Below, one piece after another: positions 39,664 through 49,530 of a stretch of 64,000 bases of DNA. The stretch comes from Methanobacterium sp. (GTDB lineage Archaea; Methanobacteriota; Methanobacteria; Methanobacteriales; Methanobacteriaceae). Numbering within the stretch: the first letter of the stretch is position 1; every line of letters begins with the position of its first letter. Made by a program: the position numbers and the translations under genes. Where the stretch lies: positions 59,223 to 123,222 of the forward strand of contig JACWMK010000001.1 in the NCBI GenBank assembly GCA_015661405.1. The letters are read 5' to 3'. The notes beneath the pieces are model-generated. The model was not told the origin of the DNA and made no database searches. It saw nothing but the letters and a program-made list of their open reading frames with translations.

Positions 39664-40578
39664 TTAATGAATAAACCAAATAAGTGGTATTAACACTACT
39701 GGCCAGATGGGTTTTTCTAGAAGTGCCAAAAAGTGATATTGGGGCCAGTTTATATTATTTTGGTTTTTATAAGTTAAAAGCATATAAAAAATGCAATAAC
39801 ATGTAAATATTACAAATAACAATACATAAACCGGTAAAACCCGGTAATAAACTCCAAATAATAAGGGAATCAGAGTTATTACACTTAATAAACATGTGAA
39901 TGTAATTGTATTGTTAAAACCAATTAATACCGGTATAGTTTTTAATCCTTTCTTCCCATCAGATTTAATGTCTTTTAAATCATTGAATATACTAGTATTC
40001 AACGATTTCAGGAATAAAAATGTAAATACCAGCACAATTAACATGTTTAAGTCTTGTTTATTATAAATAAATAATAAAAAAGACGCACCCAAAGCCCATA
40101 CTAAAGAAACATACACATCTTTAAAAGCAGGTATGAATTTAGTGAAATTTTTAAACAACACCCCATATAATAATCCACCACCAAGTAAAATGGAGAAAAA
40201 TATGAGCATTTCAATTATAGATTGATTTCCATAAATTATTACAACAATTAATGAAGTTATATAAATTCCCATAATAAATGGGTAATAATTAATTTTCTTT
40301 TCTAAAAAATCAGCTCTTTCCGGGTTTGTTAACTTATCACTTTCTATACCCTTATAAAAATCATAACTGTAAACTATCAATGAGACTAAATAAGCTATTA
40401 AAAGTAAATTAAGATTTAAAGAATCACCCATAATAAACCCTAAAGTTAATACAATGGCCATAGCCCCAGTTGCATGCATATGGCCCCCAAAACGGTATTC
40501 ATTAATCAAAAAACTGAAAATCTTCTCAGTGCTATCAAAAATTTTATTCGGAATAACAACATTTTCTAATTCACCCAT
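39664..40578 (-). CDS. UbiA-family membrane prenyltransferase
   Basis: A polytopic membrane protein of 304 residues and about 8-9 helices. The family's two Asp-rich motifs appear as YDFYKGIESD near residue 68 and NDLKDIKSDGKKGLKTIPVL near 195. The enzymes join an isoprenoid diphosphate to an acceptor (lipids, quinones, pigments); the acceptor cannot be read from sequence. GGAGG lies 8 nt before ATG 40578, favouring this start over the in-frame TTG at 40593. It is monocistronic. Confidence 0.85.
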   Translation of the reverse strand: MGELENVVIPNKIFDSTEKIFSFLINEYRFGGHMHATGAMAIVLTLGFIMGDSLNLNLLLIAYLVSLIVYSYDFYKGIESDKLTNPERADFLEKKINYYPFIMGIYITSLIVVIIYGNQSIIEMLIFFSILLGGGLLYGVLFKNFTKFIPAFKDVYVSLVWALGASFLLFIYNKQDLNMLIVLVFTFLFLKSLNTSIFNDLKDIKSDGKKGLKTIPVLIGFNNTITFTCLLSVITLIPLLFGVYYRVLPVYVLLFVIFTCYCIFYMLLTYKNQNNINWPQYHFLALLEKPIWPVVLIPLIWFIH

Positions 40579-41707
40579 ATCAATACCCTCCAAAATTTTG
40601 TAAATTTATTATTTAACAACATATTCACAAAAAACATAAAATCAATCGTTTAAATGTGAAGATTTATACATATTACTAATATTGTAATACATGTTGATAA
40701 TTTTTTTTACTTAAATAAAAAAAACGTTAAATGAATTTAGAAGAACAAAAACAGCTTAAAAAGAGATGAAAATATAATCTTTAAATAAATATGATGATAA
40801 ATGAAAAAGAAAATTAAATAAATCTTTAGTTAGCAATATAAAATTATATAAAAATAATATGAACAAAATAATTAGTAAAATAAACAATTAGAAATTAACT
40901 AGGACATCTTATGATGCAATATTATGATATTATTTTTTGTAAAACATTTTTTTTAAGATTCCCAAAAAAAATCCTAGGTTCCACTGTTCTAATATTTCAG
41001 AGAACAATTAATCAATACCAGATTTAAGACAAAAAAATGTGTAAAATCCCAAATACAGCTTTTTTTAATAATATAATTAGAAACCAATCCAAGTTCTAGA
41101 TCCATAAATAATCAAAATTTGACCTCCACCTGAACTAAGACAAGTTGCATATATAGACCGCTGATACTTCGAAATACCCTTTAAAGACCATAATTAACAA
41201 TGAAATCACTCAACCCTGTAAAACTATCAACCAAATATTAAATCTAACTATATAAAAGTCATCACAAAACTCAAAAAAACACCTCCAAAAAACTAAAATC
41301 CTCAAACAAAAAAAAACACAAGCTAACAATGCTAATATTAAAAAAAACTTACATCAAATTACTAAATAATTATATAACAATTTATGTACAAAAATCCTTA
41401 AATTTGATGATTTAACTGCAAAGTCTACCTTAAATTGTTTAATTAGATCATTCAAATATAAAAAAAAATGATTAAAATTTTAAAGCTTTCAAATACTTAA
41501 TTTCCCATCAAAATAACGTTCAGATAGGATTAAATAGGATTTCATTAAAAATAATAATAAATAAAAAAAAAATATATTTTTTTAAATATTTCCATCTGGG
41601 AATAATATTAAACAGAACTAACTTCTGGATTTATTATTTCCTGAAAATATGGAGAAAATCTAATAAATAGGATTAATTACCAGCGCAAAAACTTGGAGGT
41701 GTTAAAT
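40579..41707. other. 1.1-kb AT-rich intergenic region with one coding relic
   Basis: No full gene. On the minus strand around 41085-41190 a frame reads GISKYQRSIYATCL, then GGGQILIIYGSRTWIGF and stop, plausibly the tail of a lost gene. The rest is poly-A/T-rich with no tRNA or array. Confidence 0.35.
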
Positions 41708-42022
41708 TTGAATGATGAAGAAATATTCGATCATCCCCGGATAGATGAATTTGATAAAAAAGTTATTCGTTTAATAAATGATTGCTTTGATTCCCTCTTA
41801 AATAAAGGTGAACTTGATTCAGAACAATTGAAAAACGTAGAAAAATACCTTCACATAGTAAATACTGAATTTATTACACCTAATCGTATTCGCAATGAAT
41901 TTGCATGGTATTCATATTTTCTAACTTATCTAACTAGAAACAATCCATATGATAAAAAAAAATTATTTGAATGGTGGATTAGAATTAAAAAATCCGGATT
42001 ATTAACAATGTATGTATTATGA
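41708..42022 (+). CDS. small hypothetical protein (104 aa)
   Basis: Starts at TTG 41708 with a strong GGAGGTG 6-7 nt before it; a TTG further upstream overlaps that Shine-Dalgarno. The protein is charged and helical, with an aromatic stretch NEFAWYSYFLTYL and KLFEWWIRIKK near the end. No signal peptide or known motif. The optimal ribosome-binding site supports it as a real gene. Isolated between long gaps. Confidence 0.55.
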   Translation: MNDEEIFDHPRIDEFDKKVIRLINDCFDSLLNKGELDSEQLKNVEKYLHIVNTEFITPNRIRNEFAWYSYFLTYLTRNNPYDKKKLFEWWIRIKKSGLLTMYVL

Positions 42023-42307
42023 CTTTTCTTTGAACATACACACTAATTTTTTATTATTTATCTTCAAACATAGACGTGATCTCTTAATTTCAGGGATTAC
42101 CTGCTTGTTTACAGGCTTGTCAAATTATCAATCATGCTTTAAAATGATTTTCTCAGGTGTAAAAAAAAATTGTAGAGGAAATTTCCATTCACTGCTAAAT
42201 ACATTAACTATTTCAGTATAAAATGCTTATAAATTGAAAACGATCATGGTAAATTACCAATTATTATAATAAAACTATTCCTTTTAAATTTAACTCGTTT
42301 ATATTTA

Positions 42308-42643
42308 TTAGAAATATTCATCTAATTTAAAGCCCATATATTGTGATCCCCATTCTAGGATGGATTTAAGTATGGGGATAAATGCTATTCCAGTTTCAGT
42401 TAATGAGTATTCAACTCTTGGTGGAACTTCAGGATATACAACTCTTTTTATGATTTTATTCTCTTCAAGGTCTCTTAAATGTTTGGTGATAGTTTTCGGA
42501 TTAACATTATACATCCTTTTTTGAAGTTCAGTAAATCTTAAAGTCTGATCTTTAAGATGCCAAATAATAAGAAGATTCCACTTATTTCCAATAATACCAA
42601 TCACAGATTTAGGGGCGCATATATCTCTATTTTTACTATCCAT
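42308..42643 (-). CDS. HxlR-family winged-helix transcription regulator
   Basis: A 111-residue MarR-like winged helix with the family features CAPKSVIGIIGNKWNLLIIWHL, FTELQKRMYNVNPKTITKHLRDLEE (recognition helix region) and VEYSLTETG in the wing. The single N-terminal Cys (C8) is the position used for redox sensing in many HxlR proteins. Divergent from an FMN-dependent reductase gene, its probable target. The shared 142-bp spacer has ACTTA and TAAGT half sites near 42658-42681. Confidence 0.92.
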   Translation of the reverse strand: MDSKNRDICAPKSVIGIIGNKWNLLIIWHLKDQTLRFTELQKRMYNVNPKTITKHLRDLEENKIIKRVVYPEVPPRVEYSLTETGIAFIPILKSILEWGSQYMGFKLDEYF

Positions 42644-42785
42644 ACAAATTCACCATTACTTACTTTTTAGAAATAATATTACTAAGTCTCCACTACTATA
42701 CTTAAATAAATGATTTTATAAATTTATCGAATAACAAAATGACTAGAGAATATATTATAAAAAAAATTGTAGGAGACGTAAATAA

Positions 42786-43430
42786 ATGAAGGTAATTGCA
42801 TTTAATGGAAGTCCGAGAAAAGAATGGAATACAGCAACTTTACTAAAAAAAGCACTTGAAGGAGCAGAATCTCAGGGAGCTGAAACCGAGTTAATCCACT
42901 TATATGACTTAAATTATGATGGATGCATTAGTTGTTTGGAATGTAAAAGATTAAATGGTAAAAGTTATGGAAAATGTAATTTAAATGATGATTTAACACC
43001 TTTTCTAGATAATATAAATAATTATGATGCAATTTTCTTAGGTTCACCAAATTATATAGGAACAATTACTGGTAAAGCAAAATTATTCCTTGAAAGACTT
43101 ATCTTCCCCTATGTGGCATATAAAAAAGATTTTCCAGCCACCCTATTTAATGGTGAATTGAAAATAGGATTTATTTACACCATGAGTTCAAACGAATCAT
43201 GGATGCACACTTGGAATTACGATAAAGTAGCCACAGACCTGAAACTATTATTCGAAATGATGTTTGGTGAAGCTGAATCACTCATCGTAAATGACACAAC
43301 CCTATTCGAAGACCACTCAAAATATTTAACTGAAAGAATTGATCCTGAAGCAAAAGCCAAAACAAGAAAAGAAGAATTCCCAAAAGACTGCGATAAAGCA
43401 TTCCAAATGGGACAAAAACTCATATCATAA
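42786..43430 (+). CDS. NADPH-dependent FMN reductase / flavodoxin-like protein
   Basis: A 214-residue flavodoxin-fold oxidoreductase. FNGSPRKEWNTATLL at residues 5-19 is the FMN phosphate loop, GCISCLECK near 47-55 carries two cysteines like the iron-sulfur flavoprotein branch (only two of its four), and LGSPNYIGTITGKAKLFLERL near 96-116 is the second flavin contact. Likely reduces quinones, metals or other electron acceptors. Regulated, by context, by the divergent HxlR protein. Confidence 0.9.
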   Translation: MKVIAFNGSPRKEWNTATLLKKALEGAESQGAETELIHLYDLNYDGCISCLECKRLNGKSYGKCNLNDDLTPFLDNINNYDAIFLGSPNYIGTITGKAKLFLERLIFPYVAYKKDFPATLFNGELKIGFIYTMSSNESWMHTWNYDKVATDLKLLFEMMFGEAESLIVNDTTLFEDHSKYLTERIDPEAKAKTRKEEFPKDCDKAFQMGQKLIS

Positions 43431-43833
43431 AAGATGATGTTTGTTTAAATAAAAAAAATAGAAAAACTTTATCAAAAAAACAGTAAAATTGAAATTGATC
43501 TCACAAAAAAACTCTTACTTCCCAGCCAACAGTGAAGAAAACTACTACAGGCAAATTAACACTAATTAAATAAAGAATCTATTCATACCATATAAGGGAA
43601 TGCTCAGCTATCTAAACCAAAAAAATCAAAAAATGGATAAAAAAACATAGAAACACAAACCAACACCCAATAACTTTACAGAACATCTAAACCAAAAAAA
43701 TTTAATAATATGAATTTATCCATCTTTCGTCATCCGAAGCCTCAACTCAACTTTTAGTCGAATAGAATCAAAAAAAAGATATTTTTATGACAATAAAATA
43801 TCAATATATTATAGTATAGTTATGAAAAGGTAA
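43431..43833. other. intergenic region with weak coding relics
   Basis: No intact ORF. DNA around 43640-43690 resembles 34680-34740 (see the short ORF there). Otherwise AT-rich. Confidence 0.3.
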
Positions 43834-44041
43834 ACTCATTCAATAAAACAAAAGGCGATATGGCCCAAAGGATTTGAAGCCGTCAAAAGTTGAATTAACC
43901 TTCAAGACAATACCTTAAGGCACTGAAATAACCCTGATTCAATCTAACATCCCCATGGAAATAACGGAAGACTATCTATTAGAAGGATGGACAGAATACT
44001 TCTGGAATCGCCTAGAAAAGTACTTCAATAAAAAAGAATAA
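43834..44041 (+). pseudogene. C-terminal remnant of an SRPBCC/AHSA1-type protein
   Basis: The first frame reads AIWPKGFEAVK. After one extra base at about 43888 it continues VELTFKTIP, then a TAA, then GTEITLIQSNIP and DYLLEGWTEYFWNRLEKYF, ending at 44041. The closing GWxxxxxxRLExYF pattern is that of AHSA1 (activator of Hsp90 homologue) START-like domains. The N-terminal two thirds are missing. One frameshift, one nonsense codon and the truncation show it is dead. Confidence 0.75.
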
Positions 44042-44089
44042 AAAATATATTTTCTTTTATTTTCACACAATCATACTGGAGTTAAATTT

Positions 44090-45082
44090 GTGAATAGTAT
44101 AACAAATTTAATTAGAAATAATCAATTAATATCCTTTTTTATATTAGCGTTCATACTCAGCTGGCTCGTATATTTAATTCCAGAATTTAGTTCAATATCA
44201 CTTTTTGGAGTCGCATTAGCAGCAATAATCATCTCAGCTATCAATAAACCTCAAATAATCAGGAAAAATTACCTTAAAAGATGGATAACATTTCTAATAA
44301 CCTTTATAATTACTCTAATCGCATTATACGTTATTTCACCCATATATTCACTAACAATAATCGAAATAATCATCAGCTCATTTATAGTAGCGTATATTAT
44401 AAGCGGAGGCTTATCCAATGTTAAAGGAGTTAGAGAGTTACTTAGTAAACTATATATTTGGAGAGTAAATGTAAAATGGTACATTTTTGTAATAATAATA
44501 GTACCCCTAATCTATTTCTTAATTTCAATTATAGCAGATCTCTTAAGTGGTCAACCAGTACAATTTCAATACACAGTTTCTGGACTTATTCCATTCTTCA
44601 TATTCACTTTATTCCTCAATAGTTTTGAAGAAGAAATTGGTTGGAGAGGATTTGCTTTACCCCACTTACAGAATCATTACTCACCATTAATTGCTTCATT
44701 AATACTAGGTGTAATATGGACGATATGGCATTTCCCCAATTACATACCTCAATTATTATCTGATGGAGCCATCATATTCACCATACTTTGTCTAGCAAAA
44801 TTTTTATTAATTATCCCAATAACTTTCATTTACACTTGGGTATACAATCACACCCGAGGAAGTCTCCTATTAGTCATACTACTCCACGCTATAGGTAATT
44901 TCAGTGTAGGTTTAGTACTCTCACCAACTTTAACCTCATTCACTGGATTAATAATCTTTGACGTAATCAATGGAGTAATTTTCAGTATAATAGCAGTAAC
45001 AATAATAATAAAAGATAAAATGTGGCTTAAACTACCCGAAAACTCACAGGCAATATACAGAGAAACAGAAGTAACCCAGTAA
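44090..45082 (+). CDS. CPBP-family intramembrane metalloprotease (CAAX protease-like)
   Basis: Integral membrane protein of 330 residues and about 8 helices. The Abi/CPBP active-site motifs are SFEEEIGWRGFALPHLQ (EExxxR) near 180, the WTIWHFPNYI His near 212, and LLHAIGN (HxxxN/B) near 262. In bacteria and eukaryotes such proteins cleave prenylated or other substrates; the archaeal role is unknown. It starts with GTG, with GGAG 8 nt upstream. A tail-only copy lies at 54457-54660. Confidence 0.9.
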   Translation: MNSITNLIRNNQLISFFILAFILSWLVYLIPEFSSISLFGVALAAIIISAINKPQIIRKNYLKRWITFLITFIITLIALYVISPIYSLTIIEIIISSFIVAYIISGGLSNVKGVRELLSKLYIWRVNVKWYIFVIIIVPLIYFLISIIADLLSGQPVQFQYTVSGLIPFFIFTLFLNSFEEEIGWRGFALPHLQNHYSPLIASLILGVIWTIWHFPNYIPQLLSDGAIIFTILCLAKFLLIIPITFIYTWVYNHTRGSLLLVILLHAIGNFSVGLVLSPTLTSFTGLIIFDVINGVIFSIIAVTIIIKDKMWLKLPENSQAIYRETEVTQ

Positions 45083-45172
45083 AATATGTTAGCAAATTGT
45101 GATGATAATTTATTTTAATTATTAAATCCATGAACCTTTTATTTTCTAAAAAAAAATATAAAATTAATAATT

Positions 45173-46336
45173 TTACTGGAACCTGAGAGGGTCAAATAAT
45201 TCCGCAAATTGGTTTTCTTTGCCCATGATAAGGTCACTTATTACCATAGCAGATAAGGTACCGGTAGTCATACCCCAAAATCCAAATCCAGTAGCCACAT
45301 ATACACCTTCCACGGATGTCATTCCAATCAATGGTAATCCATCATCGGTTATGTAATCATAATTAGACCAATGATATTTAATGGACTCAACATTCAAGTG
45401 TTGACGTGCATAGTTTTCAAGACGACAATAATAAACATTCCTATCGTCTACATTTAATGGACTATGTTCCCCCGCCACTAGGATTAGGTTACCTTCATCT
45501 GTAGGTGTGGTACGGTAAGTATGTGCAGTTTCAATGTCTACAAACATTCCATCTGGAAACTCCTCATTAGAATATAATCCTATCACATATGATCTGGCAG
45601 GAGACAAATGATTCTTCAATTTATCAGGATCAAACACTGGATTATGTGTCGCAACTACAACTTTATCCGCCATAATCGAACCCTGATCAGTTATCACCTC
45701 TTTATTTTCACCAATTATAATATTATTAGCCCGTGTTTTCTCAAATACGTAACTCCCCTCACCAGGAATTTCCATAGAAAGAGCTAGGAGATATTTACGT
45801 GGATGAAACTGGGCCTGATTATCATACTTGATAGCTGGGCCTGTTTCAAATGGTAACGGCACTTCTCCTATGTAAGAAACTGGAAGACCTAATTGTTTAG
45901 CTGCTTTAAATTCATCAAGTGTTTCATTAGCCTTTTCCTGTGATTCCGTGTAAATGTAGAGGGGAAGCCGATGCAATTCACAATTTATATTATTATTTTT
46001 TATAATCTCAACCATTTTATGAAAAGCTTTAATATTAGCATTAGCAATTGCTTGTGCTTTAATTTTACCTAAATTAGAAAGTAGTACATTATATGTCCCC
46101 ATCGTTATCTTAGCCGTAGTCCCCACAGTCACATCTTTTACAATCCTATCCGATTCAATTACAGCCACAGTATTACCTGCATCCTTTAATAATTTAGCAG
46201 TAGTAATACCTGCAATACCACCCCCTAGTATCGCTACATCTACTTTTAATCCTTTTTCAAGCTTAGGAAAATTAGTAGCAGGACAATTTTTTAACCAGAA
46301 CGAAGAATCAGTTCTGTTATTCACATTTTGTTTCAT
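45173..46336 (-). CDS. FAD-dependent oxidoreductase of the DAO/GlpD superfamily, no Rieske domain
   Basis: The 387-residue protein has the dinucleotide motif VAILGGGIAGITTAKLL at residue 33, and a second FAD region, YVATGFGFWGMTTG, near 350. The opening SFWLKNCPATNFPKL and overall layout match bacterial proteins (YhfW-like) that carry an extra C-terminal Rieske 2Fe-2S domain of about 110 residues. Here the protein ends just after the FAD domain, and no Rieske cysteines or histidines follow downstream, so electron transfer must go to another partner. Substrate unknown. Confidence 0.85.
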   Translation of the reverse strand: MKQNVNNRTDSSFWLKNCPATNFPKLEKGLKVDVAILGGGIAGITTAKLLKDAGNTVAVIESDRIVKDVTVGTTAKITMGTYNVLLSNLGKIKAQAIANANIKAFHKMVEIIKNNNINCELHRLPLYIYTESQEKANETLDEFKAAKQLGLPVSYIGEVPLPFETGPAIKYDNQAQFHPRKYLLALSMEIPGEGSYVFEKTRANNIIIGENKEVITDQGSIMADKVVVATHNPVFDPDKLKNHLSPARSYVIGLYSNEEFPDGMFVDIETAHTYRTTPTDEGNLILVAGEHSPLNVDDRNVYYCRLENYARQHLNVESIKYHWSNYDYITDDGLPLIGMTSVEGVYVATGFGFWGMTTGTLSAMVISDLIMGKENQFAELFDPLRFQ

Positions 46337-46619
46337 AAATATAAATCTTATAAATTATTCTTATAAGTCATTTGGCAGAAATCATCCTTTCCAGAAACAT
46401 ACTGTTTATTTACCATATAACTTATAATAATAAAGTTAAAATATAGTAATAACAAATCTAATCAAATCACCCCTAATGTTCCAAGTCCCAACTATACATT
46501 TGGAAACCAAATAAGAAAGCAACCAAGTAAGATTAAATTAAGTTAAAAAAACGTTATTTATAAAAAAAAGTAATATACAAGTTATAAAAAACTTGTTTTA
46601 AATTACATCTTAATTTTTC

Positions 46620-48430
46620 TTAAATGCTGACGTAATTAGGTAGCTGATTGTGAAATCCGTAATAATTCAAGATTTTACTATACATGTATATTAGTTTACT
46701 AAAGGGTATATTACCGAGATTGGTGGTGGCGAAGTTAGGTGCACGTTTGTTATTGTTAATGAAGTTTTCAATATTCTGGGCAACTATAAGGTACTCTGAT
46801 TCATATAATTTACCTGCCTTGTAGCTTCCCGTGGGTTTAGGTGCAGTTTTAACATCACTAACTTGCAAAGGATTTAATATGCCCCGGTTAATGTTAATGG
46901 TGGCGTTGACGAGTAATTGTAGGAATTGAGCTTGACTTAACACTATTCGACTGTCGATGGTTATTTCAGAAGGTAGTGTACGGTTATGTTCATAGTAGAT
47001 TTTAACGTCATAAGCTGCACTGGTTAATTGACTTATAGTGATAGTATTTTTCACGGTAACATTAGTAAATACAGTTTGGTTATTAACAGTTGATGATACT
47101 ACAGTTACTCCTGGAGTGTTTAGACTGGTTAAAGTTGAAGTGGCAATGCCATTGGAGAAGTTACTTTTTTTAATAGATCCTTTATTCGTTGAGAAACTAG
47201 CTGAACCCGTGTAAGGCACTACACCATTCATTGGATTATGATATATGCCTCTATTGTCATGTAATAAGTCCGCGGTTACCGTGGAGTTCCCACCTAAATT
47301 AACCATGTTAGGAGTGGATTTTTCAGTTAATACTATCCATTGATTAGTAGTTGCATTTCCTTTTATTAGTGTGCTGAAATTAGGATTATTACTTCCCCAC
47401 CAATTATAATTAATATTGATAGTCCCGTCTTCAAGTTGTATAGCCGTGGGTTGATTGTTGATGAAACTGTTGAAATTAACAATCGCTGTTCCATTTTGGT
47501 TAACTATTCCTCCACCGTATTTGGCAGTATTTCCGATAATATTACTTTCTTTTATAGTTAGTGAGCCACGGTTAGAGATTCCTCCTCCCATGTTATCTGC
47601 AATGTTTTCAGTAAAATTAGTTTTATTGATAAATAAATTTCCTTCGTAATTATTTATTCCGCCCCCATTGTTTTTCGCATGGTTTTCATAATAATTGCTG
47701 TTTATAATAGTTACATTTCCTTTACTGAACATTCCACCGCCACAAATACTTGCTGTATTTCCTTGAATGTTACTATTATAGATAAATATAGTCCCGTCTA
47801 CTCGGTTATATAAACCTCCACCGTAGGTGGCATTATTGTATTTTCTATGTTACTATCATTTACGGTTACCATGCCCAGATAATTTAGTATACCACCCCCA
47901 CAATAACCGGCAGTATTCCGCCAGATATTGCAGTTAATGATAGTTGAATCACCCCAATTAGCTACTCCTCCCCCATCGGTTGTAGTTTGACCATTTTCAA
48001 TTGTAAAATTAGTTATAGTGAGTATACATGAATTGTTAATAATTATTGGCTGCCCATTATTGCTACCGTCGATAATAGTATTGTTTTGACTTTGACCTAT
48101 TAATTTTAAATTTTTAGTTATGATTATATGTTCATAATATATACCATTTGCAACATAAATAGTCCCATTATCCGCAACAGTACCTGTAGCATTGATAATA
48201 CTAGCTTTTGGTCCGCTTCCGGTTGTTTTATTATATGTGGATGATAATCCGTTCCAACTGTCATTTCCCTGGGTGCTGACGTAGATCGTATTATTTGAAC
48301 CAGTATTAATGTTATAATCCGATGAAAGTATTGTTGTAGTAGTATTATTACTGGCGGCTGCTGCGGTGCCTGAAAAGATAAAAGCCATACTCACTGCAAT
48401 GAACATAAATAAAAATATTTTATAATTCAT
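46620..48430 (-). pseudogene. secreted adhesin-like protein with beta-helix and pseudomurein-binding repeats, one frameshift
   Basis: The first frame starts at 48430 with a signal peptide (KIFLFMFIAVSMAFIFSGTAAAA). IYVSTQGNDSWNGLS and repeated GGG(I/V)xN units of a right-handed beta-helix (polymorphic-membrane-protein type) follow. Near 47845 one base is missing. The other frame continues YGGGLYNRVDGTIFIY with more GGGI units, an Ig-like segment (NGVVPYTGSASFSTN), and two C-terminal repeats resembling pseudomurein-binding repeats (NNKRAPNFATTNLG, HNQLPNYVSI). Full length would be about 600 aa. Such proteins attach to the wall and mediate contact with hosts or partners. Error, pseudogene and phase variation are all possible. 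Confidence 0.85.
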
Positions 48431-48793
48431 AATTCCTCCTACAAATTTTTTTTAAATTAAAAACCCATTGTTTCAATTTTTACTATAATTAACGCCTGTT
48501 AATCTTTAATACTTTTATTAGTAAGGGTACTAAAAGAAATAAATAAAATTTGAGCTAAAAGTCCCCATTTAATTTGATACAATCCCCTAATTAAATGTTT
48601 ATACATTTTCTTCAATCTAAGTATTAGATAATATTAAATATTTTTGATAAAAATTACTTGAAGAAAATATTCAAATAAAAAGTAGTTAATAAACCAAAAA
48701 AAGAAATAAATCAATCAATAGGTAAAAATAAGTACTTAGAAGTTTTCCTCAACAATTTTTTTAGTTTATTATCTAGGATTTTATATTTTTTTT
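48431..48793. other. 363-bp AT-rich gap
   Basis: Holds the upstream region of the adhesin-like gene and the end of the ABC permease gene. GGAGGAATT lies just before the adhesin ATG at 48430. Nothing else is recognised. Confidence 0.45.
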
Positions 48794-49528
48794 TTAAGTA
48801 TATTTTGTGATTATCTCTTCTCTCTGGAATAATGATTTGTTTATATAAAATATGATTATAGCCACAACTAGGAGAATCCCTGAAAATATTAGTATTGTTT
48901 TAGTGTCTAGTGGAATGGTTCCGGCTTCTCCTAAAATAAATACAACTAGTAAAGGTAAATATAAGGCACCCCCATAATTTTGTGCTGTTCGAGGATCATT
49001 AACTCTTATTGAGACGAGCATATTGAATTCAGTACCAAAAATACAAGCTAGAGGTGCAGCCACAAGTAAAAAGGCAGCCGCAGTCCAATTAGGATAGAGT
49101 ATATAACCCAATTGTTGGAAAGTAATAATATCACTGAAAATCATAAATACGGCGGCGCCGAGATAGGTTGCAAGAATACTTGGTATGAAAGCAGATAATG
49201 TTTTACCTAAAATGATTTCACCATCAGTTAGAGGCGTTGCCAGGAGCGGTTCTAATGTTTTCTCAAGTTTCTCACCAACTATACTATAACTAGCAACAGC
49301 AACGGGAATAATAGCTGCTAAAATAATGAACCAGAATAAAAGTGCATTAAAAGCAGGAAGTAAAGCAACATATGAAGACTGACTCAGGTTTTTAATAAGT
49401 ATTAAGATTATGGGGAACGCTATTCCAATAGCAGCTGGCAATATGGTTAATGAATAAATAATACTTCTCTTTTTTTTAAATATTGCAAAATCTTTACTAA
49501 CAACATTCCAAGCGTTTTCGAAATCCAT
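48794..49528 (-). CDS. ABC-2 type transporter permease
   Basis: Membrane component of 244 residues with six predicted helices. The cytoplasmic EKLEKTLEPLLATPLTDGEIILGKTL is the ABC-2 family's hallmark, with the conserved E-x-LL-A-PLT pattern. It begins 2 nt after the ATPase stop codon, so both are expressed together. Probably exports a lipid, peptide or drug. Confidence 0.9.
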   Translation of the reverse strand: MDFENAWNVVSKDFAIFKKKRSIIYSLTILPAAIGIAFPIILILIKNLSQSSYVALLPAFNALLFWFIILAAIIPVAVASYSIVGEKLEKTLEPLLATPLTDGEIILGKTLSAFIPSILATYLGAAVFMIFSDIITFQQLGYILYPNWTAAAFLLVAAPLACIFGTEFNMLVSIRVNDPRTAQNYGGALYLPLLVVFILGEAGTIPLDTKTILIFSGILLVVAIIIFYINKSLFQREEIITKYT

Positions 49529-49530
49529 TT

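Noticed and set aside
42012..42221. 69-codon ORF overlapping the end of the small gene at 41708
   Set aside because: No Shine-Dalgarno, overlaps a better supported gene, low-complexity sequence.
42658..42681. ACTTA...TAAGT half sites upstream of the HxlR gene
   Set aside because: Too short and imperfect to call an operator on sequence alone; noted only in the gene entry.
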